NCBI GenBank assembly: GCA_009869945.1
Contig: WIXG01000143.1
Coordinates: forward strand, 62,001-126,000
Origin: Mesaphorura yosii
Lineage: Eukaryota; Arthropoda; Collembola; Poduromorpha; Tullbergiidae
Direction of reading: 5' to 3'
Length of the DNA stretch: 64,000 bases
Shown here: positions 13,132 through 28,337 of the stretch, one piece after another
Position numbering within the stretch: position 1 is the stretch's first letter
Layout of the letters: every line of letters begins with the position of its first letter
Position numbers and translations under genes: made by a program
Notes under the pieces: generated by a model
Seen by the model: only the letters and a program-made list of their open reading frames with translations
What the model was told of the DNA's origin: nothing
Database searches by the model: none

Positions 13132-14458
13132 CGAACTTTGCCCTTTTAGGACCACTTTTCTATGACACTCAATCAATTCCGAAGTTCAGTACAGTGGGAA
13201 ATTATCATATTATTAGCAGCATGCAGTCATTGCATGCTCGAAAGAAAGCATTCCAGACGTTGACATCAAGACGTCCCAGAGGTTCATCAGTCATCATTAC
13301 AAATGCATGCAGAGAAAGTGTTCTTATGCTCTTACGGTTGAAGGTAAAATGCGGCACGTTCGAGTTGTACCAAGTCAAATCCAATATGTCAATAAAGTCA
13401 ATAATGTAATTAGATTGATTATACGATTATACCAACACCAAATACGCTTTCTATATTACACGCTGGGAATAAATAAGTAGTCCACCTCAAACAAACCTTC
13501 CAGTACGCTTAATAATAAGCGGTTTGGCCGAGGCCACTTTCAATGTGGCTAAATCAACAAGTTTTAGAGTAGCTCAATTCTATAAACAATTATTCAACGC
13601 AGTCCGTAGTTCGTAGTTAGTGCTCGGCGGTGACATTTCCTGCGGAGCCTTCGCTGGTACTATTAAAATTGCATTAAGGTAAGAGGGAACAACAATCTGC
13701 TAGCTTTCAGCTACCAGCACTCCATAAACTACAACGCTAAATGGTTGCAGGTGGGCGCTTTCCTTTCGGATTCCGGACAAGTTGTTGGCCACTCTTGGGA
13801 AACAAATCTTGGTTTAAGCCTCAAAGCAAGAATCGTAGATAGGTAAGCTGAGTTTGTCAGTAGAAGTGTTTAGTTATGGTTAAAGTCAAGATATCCTTAA
13901 TCCTGCCCTTGCGTTTGGCCGAATTGTGATCACTGTCCTAGCCCACTATTCGTATTTCGGTTCTCGCACTCGTGAAAGAAAGACACACAAATTAGTAGAC
14001 TAGATCGCACATGTGCTCGTTAATTGCTATTACGACTGTGTGTTAGATTGTACCGTCGCATCGGCGCTTGGAAAAGCGCATGAATAATTATAGAGTAGAT
14101 CAGCAAATTGGAAACAAATTGTCACTTTGATCACAGTGATCAAACATGCAGGCTTTGTGAATCATTATTCAATTTGACTAGCAGGGCTGGAACGGAAGGA
14201 TATCCTGACTTTAATTTGGACACGACAAACGTTAACTAAAATTTTTCTTTGTTCATTTCCTTCCTTCCAGCCTTGCTCGGTCCCAGCATTGACGTTGACG
14301 GTTGAATACATACGGGTAGTGACATGTTACTATCACTTGGGGTTGGTTTGAATACGACCATTTCGAATCGGGAAGTTCAGATATTGGCTTGAGCTAGGAC
14401 TGGTGAAAGTGGTGATCGACGTGTTTCAAGTATTCGAGGCTTTACAATATTGGACATC
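13132..14458. other. Intergenic region and 5' flank of RABL6
   Basis: No coding exon was recognised in this 1.3-kb stretch. It should hold the RABL6 promoter and 5' UTR. The only structure I noted is a 19-bp inverted repeat at 14126-14144. Confidence 0.55.
14126..14144. promoter_or_regulatory. 19-bp perfect palindrome upstream of RABL6
   Basis: TTTGATCAC, one central A, then GTGATCAAA form a perfect inverted repeat about 315 bp before the RABL6 start. The left arm is preceded by C, so it also reads as a TCF/LEF-like CTTTGATC site. A dimeric transcription-factor site is possible but not shown. Confidence 0.3.
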
Positions 14459-15919
14459 ATGTTTTCTGCGTTAAAACGTTTCACAAAGTCCGAGGGCGAG
14501 AGTGGGAACAACCTCAGCTCCTCGGATTCAAGATATGCCCCGATGCCCGCCGCCCTTCAGAAGAAATTCGCTAAAGGAGTACAGTACAACATGAAGATTG
14601 TCCTGAAAGGGGACCACAATTCTGGCAAGACTGCGTTGTTCAAAAGATTACAGGGTCTGCCCTTCATTGAAGAATATGTGCCAACAGACGAGATTCAAGT
14701 GGCAAATATACACTGGAATTACAAAACACACGACGACGTCGTCAAGGTTGAAGTGTGGGACGTGGTGGACAAGGCGAGAAGTAAAAAGCAATTTCAAGGC
14801 AAGCTCAAAATTGCAAACAGCATCGCCGAAGTCGAAGCAGCTGCCTGTGAGCATGGGCTGGATGCCACATTTCTTGACGTGTATAAAAATGCAAACGGAG
14901 TAATTTTATTATTCGACATCACCAAACCTTGGACGTACGATTACGTGAGACGAGAAGCGACTGCAATTCCGAAATCAATTCCTACATTAATTTTGGGTAA
15001 TCATCGCGACATGGGACACAATTCGAAAACGGTTTCTTATGACACAGCTCAGTACTTCGTGGACAGCCTGAACCAAGAAGAAAATTCACAGAGATTTCGT
15101 TACGCGGAGTCCTCCATGAAGGATGGGTTCGGCTTGAAGCTGATCCACAAATTTTTCAACCTTCCGTTCCTCGCGCTTCAGAAGGAAACTTTACTGAGGC
15201 AACTTGAAGCGAACAGAGAAGAGAGCTTAATTACTTTGCAAGAATTAGACCTCTACTACGAAAGTCCTGAAGCAAACTACAGTAAGTTCATAGAACAACG
15301 AACGAAGAAAGATGGTACAGCTACACCTTCCGGGTCCGTTTTGTCCGATAGAATGCAAAACCAAAGTCAAAGCACGCCACAATTGCAGGGGAACGTCGCA
15401 CCAGTCCCAAGAGCGGAAGCCCCGCCACCCAAAATTGAACCTCCAGTTACTTCCAATTCCAAGCCACCAGCACAGCGACAATCCCCGTCTCCTAAAGAAG
15501 CTCAAGTTCCAGGCACCTCTCCAATGTGTCAGGCTCAGGCGCCTAACGTTGCTAGCCTTAAAGAATCAGAAACTAAAACGATTAATCAAAACCTTCCCGA
15601 AAGCCCAAAGAAAAAGCCGACCGTAAGTGAGGCACTGGCGTTTGACTTCCTTCCAGACGAGAGCGATGAGCTTGACAACAGTTTCTTCCGAGACGAAAAT
15701 ACGAACCAAAAGCAAAGCGATAATGGTAATAAACGAGACGGTAACGATTCCTCAGACGAGGAACAAGATAACAACCCGATGGTGATGTCCTACGTCGAAG
15801 ACATCTCTGTGGAGCAGTATGGCAATGCTCGACGAGCAGTAATTTCAAAACAGGCGTCCTCGTCGGAAGACGAATCCGAAGAATTTTCTCCTGACGATGT
15901 GAAATTAACTATGTGCTAA
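14459..15919 (+). CDS. RABL6: Rab-like protein 6 (RABL6/Parf), intronless coding region
   Basis: RABL6 is an atypical Ras-superfamily GTPase linked to cell proliferation in vertebrates. The start ATG at 14459 gives MFSALKRF, matching the family's MFSALKKL N-terminus; the frame is open a little further upstream but has no other ATG. The protein is 486 residues. Residues 40-46 read GVQYNMK, the P-loop GDHNSGKT is at 51-58, and the family blocks EVWDVVDKARSKK, TFLDVYKN and RYAESSMKDGFGLK follow. As in vertebrate RABL6, the usual NKxD motif is replaced (GNHRDMG). A Pro/Ser/Gln-rich tail then ends in an acidic segment. Human RABL6 is about 730 residues; the Lys-rich far C-terminus is missing here. 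The coding region has no intron, unlike its neighbours, which could reflect a retrocopy or intron loss. Confidence 0.92.
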   Translation: MFSALKRFTKSEGESGNNLSSSDSRYAPMPAALQKKFAKGVQYNMKIVLKGDHNSGKTALFKRLQGLPFIEEYVPTDEIQVANIHWNYKTHDDVVKVEVWDVVDKARSKKQFQGKLKIANSIAEVEAAACEHGLDATFLDVYKNANGVILLFDITKPWTYDYVRREATAIPKSIPTLILGNHRDMGHNSKTVSYDTAQYFVDSLNQEENSQRFRYAESSMKDGFGLKLIHKFFNLPFLALQKETLLRQLEANREESLITLQELDLYYESPEANYSKFIEQRTKKDGTATPSGSVLSDRMQNQSQSTPQLQGNVAPVPRAEAPPPKIEPPVTSNSKPPAQRQSPSPKEAQVPGTSPMCQAQAPNVASLKESETKTINQNLPESPKKKPTVSEALAFDFLPDESDELDNSFFRDENTNQKQSDNGNKRDGNDSSDEEQDNNPMVMSYVEDISVEQYGNARRAVISKQASSSEDESEEFSPDDVKLTMC

Positions 15920-16055
15920 TGTAGTGTATTGTACTTTGTTTAATTTGTTCTAATATTTATTGTCTTAAGTTACGAAATGTACAAAGTATAATCCATGTGC
16001 TGACATTACTACACAACTGATAATCTTGACTCTTAAGAAGGTGCTGAACTTGTGA

Positions 16056-16065
16056 AATAAATAAA
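16056..16065 (+). terminator. Overlapping poly(A) signals AATAAATAAA of RABL6
   Basis: Two overlapping AATAAA hexamers lie about 137 bp after the RABL6 stop and about 147 bp before the LRRC40 ATG. Confidence 0.7.
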
Positions 16066-16194
16066 GCGTACTTTTATAATCTTATTTCTCTGTTGACCCA
16101 TTCGCTCTTCTGTTACACTGCATTCTTGTTAGTTTAACTCAAATTCCAACACACCTCATTGCAATTCACTTAAATAGTCACAAAATTCAAAACT

Positions 16195-16211
16195 TATTCG
16201 TTCATTTCAGG
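16195..16211 (+). other. Splice-acceptor-like site directly upstream of the LRRC40 ATG
   Basis: The sequence ttcgttcatttcag|g precedes the ATG by one base. It resembles a 3' splice site. With the RABL6 poly(A) signal only about 130 bp upstream, there is little room for a separate 5' UTR exon. It could be a cis-spliced 5' UTR intron whose first exon overlaps RABL6, or a trans-splice acceptor. Confidence 0.45.
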
Positions 16212-18819
16212 ATGAGTTCAAGCTCAAAATCTAGCAGTGGGGACAAACCTTCGGCAGCCAAAGGAGTTGCCAAAGCCTTAGCATTTCGAAGTAAGAAGCA
16301 ACCGAGTACATCTCGTAGTGTGGACTACGTTGCCTCCAAATTGAGATCGTCGAAACTTAAAGCTGCGCCCATTTTTCAAGAAGATGTTCCGCAAGAGGAA
16401 ATTTCGGTCGCGGTGCTGAAAAATGCGAGAAAAACTGGAATTCTGAGTTTGGCAAGCAGGAATCTTACCAGCGGTAATAAACGCCAAACAGGCAAGTGTG
16501 TCACAGTAAAGTCATGCTTGATAACTCCATAACTTGCAGTTCCACCGAAAGTGTGGAGAATAAACGAACTGGAGGAAAAGGAGAAGGCCACGGCCGTGAA
16601 TGTATCCATGGACAATCCTTCCGAAGACAAGTGGTGGGAGTTTGTGGACCTGCAAAAACTAATCATTGCCAACAATGTCATCACTGAAATTCCACCTGAA
16701 ATTGCAATTCTGGTTTCACTGCAAGCCTTTGATGTAACCACTCCTGCCATTTTGTCAGGCCTTTCCGCTTTCAAATCGAAGGTCTTTCCATTTTAGGCTC
16801 ATGATAATCAAATCAAAGCAGTGGCGAAAGAGATCGGGACATTGGAGAATCTGCAGAGAGTTGACCTGAGCATAAACAAAATCACAACCTTGCCCGAGGA
16901 ATTGTACAATTTGAAAAGGCTTATGGATCTCAAACTTGGACATAATCAGCTGGAGGAAGTCTCCAAAGAAATCAGCCGCTTGAGTTGTCTTCGACATCTG
17001 GTAGGCTAAAAACTTAGCGAAGCAGCGCATGACGGGATAAATCAATCTAAATGTGCCTTTGTCGAATCAATCGCATATTTGCATTCAGGATCTGTCTAAC
17101 AACAAGCTGACATCTCTTCCTGCTGACATGGGCTTTTTAAGCTTTTTAACCCAGCTGAATATCGCTAACAATCGAATCAAGGAACTTCCTCCTGACTTTG
17201 GAGGTCTGACAGGTCCGGGCTTACTAACAATAACAAACGACGAAGCTTATTAGAGCTGACATTAAAAATTTCTCCTGTTTTTTCTTGCTTGTAGCATTGC
17301 GAGTATTTGACGCATCCGACAATGGCTTGACAAACCTCTCCAACTGTGTGAATGAAATGAGACATCTCGAAGTCCTTTCACTGCAGAAGAACAAGCTGAA
17401 AGAAATTCCGCAAATTGACGGATGCATCAGCTTGAAGGAGTTATTTATGCAAAACAATTCAGTACGCGCATTCGACTCGAAGTTGTTTCGAATGACCAAA
17501 ATTCAATTGCTGGATTTCCGATACAACAAAATTGACACGTTGGAAATTGAAAGAAGTGATCTCGAGTATGTTGATCGTTTGTATCTGAACAACAACAACA
17601 TTACAAGGTATCAACTTCAAGTAGTTAATTTCAACAAACACAAGGAATACAACTGCTTTTCTTTAGCATACCGGACGATCTCTCAATTCTGCCATCGTTG
17701 AAGCAAGTGACACTCGAGGCGAATCCATTACGAGGAATACGACCAGATATTCTCCAAAGGGGTACTGTCGAAATCCTCAAATATTTGAAGGGACGTGCAA
17801 GGCTCTCGCTCACCGATCCAATGCAAGTTCGGCTACAGAAGTCCGATTCCAGCAATGAAGTCATTGCTAACGTTCGTGATAAATCCACGGTTGAGGATCT
17901 TGGAATCGATGTTCACAGATTGAAAAATACAAGATCGCTGAATTTGGTATCCAGAAATATCAAAGTGTTTGATGAAAAGGTGTTTGGGGATGCGGCTGAA
18001 GCAAAGGTGAACATTATCGACGTGTCAAAGAATCTGCTGACGCAATTTCCCATAAGGTAAACTGCTTCTATTCTCCTGTACTGAAATTGTCGACTTCCGA
18101 GCACTAATTTGATTGTCTTTGTTTTAAAGCTTTGAAGATGTGTGTCCGTTTTTAATTGAGCTGAAGCTTGATTTCAACCGGTTCACGCAATTTCCAGCGT
18201 ATATTGGAACTCATTGCACACAACTTCAATACCTCAGCTTTCAGAATAATTTGCTAACGCAGCTTCCTTTGGAATTTGCAAATCTGAAAAGCTTACGCGA
18301 AATAAATTTCGGGTACAACAAGTAAGTGCGGGTCACTGCAATTTGCCTGTGTGCTGTGCCTTACCGTAAGCGTGGGTGCTTAAGCGTGCACGTGATACGT
18401 GATATTGATTTTAATATTTTTGATACTATTGATATTTCCTTCAGGTTCACCGAAGTCCCATCATGTCTCTACGAACTACCGGCGCTAGAAATTGTGATTG
18501 CTCCAGACAACAAAATTACGGATATCCAAATGGCAGGCCTTGAGAAGTTGAGAAGGCTTGCTGTTCTTGATTTGCGCAACAACGACATTCGGCATGCGCC
18601 TCCAGAGTTAGGGCTTTTGACACAGCTGAGGTATGTAACCAGGTTTCTAGCCCGCGGAATGTCGATGGAGACTACAGACGATAATTATTTTATCATAATT
18701 GCTCTAGATCTCTGAACATAGAGGGCAACGCCTTCAGAGTCCCAGGACATGCAGTCCTAAGCCAGGGAAGTGAAGCAGTATTGAATTTTCTTCGAAATAA
18801 AGTTACTCAGAAGCAGTAA
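16212..18819 (+). CDS. LRRC40: Leucine-rich repeat-containing protein 40
   Basis: This is an intracellular leucine-rich-repeat protein of unknown biochemical role, probably a protein-interaction scaffold. Exons are 16212-16473, 16540-16733, 16797-17000, 17089-17212, 17295-17607, 17667-18056, 18130-18321, 18445-18630 and 18708-18819. All phases join, giving 658 residues (vertebrate LRRC40 is about 600). A Ser/Lys-rich N-terminus is followed by the family's SRNLT...VPPKVWRINEL block, then WWEFVDLQKLIIANN and a long series of LRRs such as LQRVDLSINKITTLPEEL and DLSNNKLTSLPADMG. A non-LRR central segment follows LKYLKGR, then further repeats and the closing EGNAFRVPGHAV and LNFLRNKV. Introns are 58-123 bp. 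The order and spacing of blocks match LRRC40 well. It is transcribed in the same direction as RABL6. Confidence 0.92.
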
Positions 18820-18860
18820 CTTCCTCACCAACTCAGAGTGGACCCAATTCAGAAATCAGT

Positions 18861-18866
18861 ATTAAA
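18861..18866 (+). terminator. Poly(A) signal ATTAAA of LRRC40
   Basis: A common variant signal lies about 40 bp past the LRRC40 stop, in a tail-to-tail arrangement with the next minus-strand gene. Confidence 0.45.
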
Positions 18867-18913
18867 GTAACCAAAAACCCAACCCGCCCCAGTAACATGG
18901 TAGCTCATTCAGC

Positions 18914-18919
18914 TTTATT
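18914..18919 (-). terminator. Poly(A) signal AATAAA of protease A
   Basis: Read on the minus strand, AATAAA lies about 225 bp past the stop of protease A. It faces the LRRC40 3' end. Confidence 0.5.
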
Positions 18920-19142
18920 TACACTAGTACAATTTGGATGTGTTCGTCTTATCTCAAAGCTTTAATGCTGGTGATGGTTCTTCTCGAGCCCTGTATACGA
19001 TATTTAGTGAAAGACAATTGACAAGTTTTCCTGAAAGCTCATTCCGAATTCGCACAGCAATACATTCAAGAAAACAGCACAACGCACGACGCGACTGCAT
19101 CAAGTGATAATTTAATGAGTGAACAGCTCAAAGTAGACGTAT

Positions 19143-23977
<4,835 letters not shown>

Positions 23978-24654
23978 TCTGCTCTGCCGTCACCGTCGCC
24001 ACGTTCTGAAACTAAACTTCATCTTCTGTTCACTAATTACTACAGTCTACCATGCCCACAGCACAGTCGTGCCCGACACTTGATTTGACACCAACGGTCC
24101 CGACGCAGACTCATAATCACAACCACAGCAGACACACGAGGACATAGACAGCCTGAAGTCAACTGAGGGACTGAGATCGATAGACTGAGCACCGAGCACT
24201 GAATCAGCAACTCGCACAACTGGATTCATTGCCTTGTGCTGGACTCGTTCACCCTGCCATGATGTGATGATTAATATCAAATTAGAGGCAGGAAGACGGA
24301 AGTGCAATAAACTTGATCAAAAGAGGAATCACCGGAAATAACAAAGCAAATCACAGTTCTCTGCTCAGAAAGCGAGGGACACGGAGAGTCCCGGAATCTG
24401 AGTCAAGTAACGCGGCACGCAAATCAACGTACACATACGTTAAAGCTAAAGTTGGTAAATAGACTACCTAGCCTCAGAGCTCAACAAAAACTGACTGAGG
24501 TACATGCACGAAAAATGTTCATCAGGTGCATTGAATGAACTTTGCAGTTAGAAGCATCAAGGCGTGAAAATCCAACCATCATAACTTCGTACCCCACAAA
24601 TGTGTTAGAAATCCACATTTAAAATAAAAATAACGTAAATTATTTGTACACTTC

Positions 24655-25125
24655 TCATGTATTCGTAGCACATTGAGGTACTGCCTCCTGATATTGACCT
24701 CTTGCTACGATTCGTGAGTCACGGCGCGCTTGGACAAAAATGCTACCTGACTTACCGAAAAGTTGCTTTCTCATGTCGAAGAGGTCGAACTGGTCCGGGA
24801 CCAGCGTGAACAGAAGCTTCCTTTCCTTTTCCGTTGCGAACTTTCGATCAATCTGACTAAACTCTACTTGAACTCGCAATCCATTATCGATGGCATCCGC
24901 TGCTGTTCGCAATTCCCGTTGCCGGTGTGTGATAACTGCAATGGCGGTGGGCGGTGGCTGTTGAGGGTCGACCCAAGTCTTGTTTTGTAGGGGCATCGTC
25001 ACAAACTCCACGCGCTGCAGATTCTGTTCCGATATCACGTGGCTCATGGCGAATAGAAGCAAGACAAATAAACTAGACGTGGAAGTGGAACACCGGTGTC
25101 TTAGACGGGAAAAACTGTCGATCAT
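24655..25125 (-). CDS. Unrecognised small secreted or membrane-anchored protein
   Basis: I do not recognise this gene. An ATG at 25125 opens a 156-codon frame. Residues 1-33 are basic then strongly hydrophobic (SLFVLLLFAMSHVIS), as in a signal peptide or anchor. The rest is charged with no repeats and few cysteines. A good donor (TTCG|gtaagt at 24756) and a possible acceptor (tcgtag at 24706) would remove 51 in-frame bases, giving 139 residues with the same ending. Either form, or a further downstream exon, is possible. It lies between proteases B and A on the same strand, about 680 bp upstream of A's start codon. It could be an independent gene or an unused first exon. Confidence 0.4.
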   Translation of the reverse strand: MIDSFSRLRHRCSTSTSSLFVLLLFAMSHVISEQNLQRVEFVTMPLQNKTWVDPQQPPPTAIAVITHRQRELRTAADAIDNGLRVQVEFSQIDRKFATEKERKLLFTLVPDQFDLFDMRKQLFGKSGSIFVQARRDSRIVARGQYQEAVPQCATNT

Positions 25126-26237
25126 GACGGAGGAGAAGCGTCAGGACCGAAGACGCAGAGATGCACACAGCATGAGAGCGTAAGCGAGCCAAGATCAGGA
25201 TCAGGACTAAAATGGAAAGCAAGTCAAGATCCAAAGCCAGTCGCATGACTTGTGAGACTGATTAAATAATTGACTAATGTGATTACATTGACTCTGAACT
25301 TGTTAGGCAATTCTTCAGTGTTAATGAACTATCTCGTTAAAATGCCTATTCACGATGCCAATTCAGTCCACTGGCTGGTACAATTACATCTGCTCGTTTG
25401 GTGGTGCTATTAATACAACAGAGTTTCTTAATTTGATTTGTGTACGTGTGTGAATCCTCTTTTGTGGTCGAGAACAGTGATTTTACGAATTGGTTCAGTA
25501 CTCTGAAAGGAAAAGTGAGACAGACGAATTAATCGCTAATCCGCATCTCGTGTACTCTTTCAGGTAGGATGCCAGTTAATTTGCGAATGAAAGTGCTTAA
25601 TTTCCCAACGAGCACGTGCATTTTATTCACGTTCAATGCGAGACAGCGTAATTCATGATCAACGTAAAACTAACTAAAAATAGAAATATCGTACAGTGAC
25701 AATGAAAGAGAGTTCGGATTAAGTAAGGTCAACAAACTTGGTTTTATCCCCCATTGACTGAAACAACGAACTTAATGGTACAACAATTAAATTATGTATA
25801 CACTAATTTGGTACAACACCTGTAGTTAAAACTAGACCTCTAACACGAGTACAATCCGTTTGCTGAGTTTTGAGTTTGTGGAATCAGTGGTACCAGAAAA
25901 CCCTTCAACTAAAGCATGGCATGCTGAATTCAGTAAAAGTATTCCATTAAGGAATGTAATACTAATAACATCTGGACGCTTTCAGGAGTCTGGCTTTGAT
26001 ACGACTTTGGCAATAAATATGGTACTTCTTGTCATTCCTATCAGTTGTGACTATGAATAAGTTGGATCGTAATGGAGCGGCTTCAGGTAGTTGACTTTAA
26101 CTGGTGAGTCAACGGTGGATTCTTCGACTCTTTCATACCCGGGCGTCCAAACTTGCAACCTTCGAACTGAATCCAGCAACTACTCAATAGTTGCTTTATA
26201 TTTCAATTTGCTACTGACGTGTATGATGTAGACGATA
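25126..26237. other. Intergenic stretch between the small secreted-protein gene and protease B
   Basis: I saw no supported coding exon here. Open frames around 25860-26060 have no motif or splice context. The stretch should include the 3' UTR of protease B and the promoter of the 24.7-kb gene. Confidence 0.55.
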
Positions 26238-28337
26238 TTAGGCTGATATTTGCTCTCGAATCCACCTCGACGTCCTTGATATTTTGTGGTAGATTCCTAG
26301 AAACAGAAGTCAAGCATAAAAGTTTCTAGTAACTGGTAGAGCGTATTCAGTGAAATTATTTACCAGGCTGGTGGTCGATGGCACACCTGAAAATCAGCAC
26401 ATTGAAATTAGCATGGACCCTCAAGTAGACTTTAAGAAAGGTGTTTCATACCCGAATCCTGCTGAGGTGATTCCAGCCAACGTCCACCGCCCTTCATCCA
26501 GGACTACAAGAGGACCACCACTGTCACCCTAAACAAGATACGCCCATTTTAGCAAGAGAAACTGTCAGGTAGCGCTACCATTCAAGAATGCATTGGGGGA
26601 AGAATTTAAATTGTACCAGGCAAGCGTCCATCTTTCCGTTGGCGTGTCCTGTTTCATCAACAGTAATAGTTTAATCACCGCTGTACTGAAAAGGACTTAA
26701 GAACGAGGATTGATTCACTTACCTGCGCAGAACATTTCGTCGTGAAGTTCGACGCGAATGCTCTTTCCATAATGCCATCGTCTGCACTCGTCATTATTAA
26801 TTATTGGTACAAATACTTTCTGCAATACATTAGTTCCAGTCTTCCCTGCAAGCAAAGATAAGCGTTTAAAGACTGAACATGCAAACGCTTCTCCTTCTGG
26901 TACCAAATGAGGTATCGGTTTTGCCCCATCCTGCCACGATGCCCATGTAACCCAAATAGTTCTTATCCTCGGTGGGAAGACAAATTGGTAAAATGTTGGC
27001 CTTGAACCTCACTGGTCGATGCAAACGTAGGAGAGCCACGTCAAACCTAATTTACACAGTCCAACAGTTAAAACATTTCCAAGGACGATTTCAGCCTCTA
27101 AGTTTTCTTACCTATCGGGCTGCGTGAGCATGTACTTGAAGCGGGGGTGAATGATCCTTTCAACCACGGCGAATGCTTCTTCGGGCAAAGGTTCTATCCA
27201 TCGCCCCGTGTCCTTAGTATCGTGTTCTCCCAGGAAAATTGTAATTTCCGATAGTCTCGCCTTGTGGATGCAATGTGCTGCTGTTGCCTACAATAGAACC
27301 ATCGTTCGAGGTTCAACCGGCACTACGAGACCTACACCTAACTTAAGGCCACTATTTCAATGTAGTTTATAAACAGAACTTACGACGTAGTAATGATTCA
27401 ACAGGACTCCACCGCATTGGAACCCAGCTATTCGGATGTGCGCCTGCCAGGGCAGCTCACCGAATTCTGTGCAAATCGTCAGTCAGTTCTCATTAAACGC
27501 TCACTTACCGCTGAAATAATTGGCAGACGAAATAACAAGGTCTGTTACCTGCAGTGTCTCCTCCGATGATACGTTTTTGTGCGACCATTTTCTGGACTCC
27601 ACACTCTAAGTACACAGAAGTGCCAACATTAACTCATAGTTAGGCACAGAACATGACTGGAAATTCCATTTCCGGCCTTGTTCCATGGAAGCCGGTTCTA
27701 ATTCTGTGCCTTGTGCCTTACCAACATCGTAGTCAGATACGGAAATATCGTTGGAATCCGAAATGTGAATGTCCTTCCGCAGTGCCTGTATCATTCCCAC
27801 GGCAGAAGGAAGGTAACTGCTCTGGGTAGCAGTTGTGCTGGCTGAGGCAATACTGGAAGAAAATTAAGTCGGAAAAATGAGCAGTCGAAGTCATCCGTGA
27901 TAGATCCGAAGGTCTATATCGGTGAACTTGGTGAACTTACTTGGTTCCGCATTGTGTTCGTGTCAGCCAGCAGAGAAGGGCCAGTGTACATCCTCCATTG
28001 GCACAGTTTCTATTTGAAGGGAATACGCGAGGGAATAATCGGGGTAAAATATAGGAGTGGTCGCCGGATCTCGCTGAAATAACAAATCAATGGCGATCAG
28101 TCTTTTAGTACCAATGAACCCACAGTCTTGAGCGCTAACACACCAAACAAACATGCGAGAGCCAAGAACTGTGTTCTGTACACTCTTAATATGTGAAAGA
28201 AGCGAAGCATTAATTGGCTTTGAACTTTGCTCGTGCAATATATTCAGGCGCTTACCGTTACGTCGACCTCCGCCAAGTCTCCATGAATCTGATATGCTTA
28301 GAATTCCAATAAACAGCAGGAGTGGGGTGCAGCGCAT
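26238..28337 (-). CDS. Protease B: compact trypsin-like serine protease with partial knot domain
   Basis: This is a secreted S1A endopeptidase. Minus-strand exons are 28337-28256, 28073-27941, 27852-27722, 27605-27549, 27466-27384, 27287-27112, 27046-26904, 26845-26723, 26648-26617, 26528-26452, 26386-26364 and 26296-26238, giving 372 residues. The start is the only ATG before a signal peptide (MRCTPLLLFIGILSIS). A cysteine-rich segment has Cys51, 56, 62 and 69 but lacks the CC pair of the full knot. Activation would follow Arg127 (KR|IIGG). The triad is His167, Asp223 and Ser323. DACLGDSGGP, with Leu for the usual Gln, is shared by this conserved arthropod subgroup, as is ITSAGFGC. The C-terminus HQPGIYHKISRTSRWI needs a 23-bp micro-exon (26386-26364) that supplies the loop cysteine. 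Every phase is consistent. Confidence 0.87.

Noticed and set aside
14450-14458. An upstream start (TTG) giving three more RABL6 residues
   Set aside because: It is not an ATG, and the family's N-terminus begins MFSAL, which matches the ATG at 14459.
26100-26452. Protease B seemed to end in a frameshifted, cysteine-less C-terminus (a pseudogene)
   Set aside because: Adding the micro-exon at 26386-26364 and the exon at 26296-26238 restores the full canonical ending in phase.
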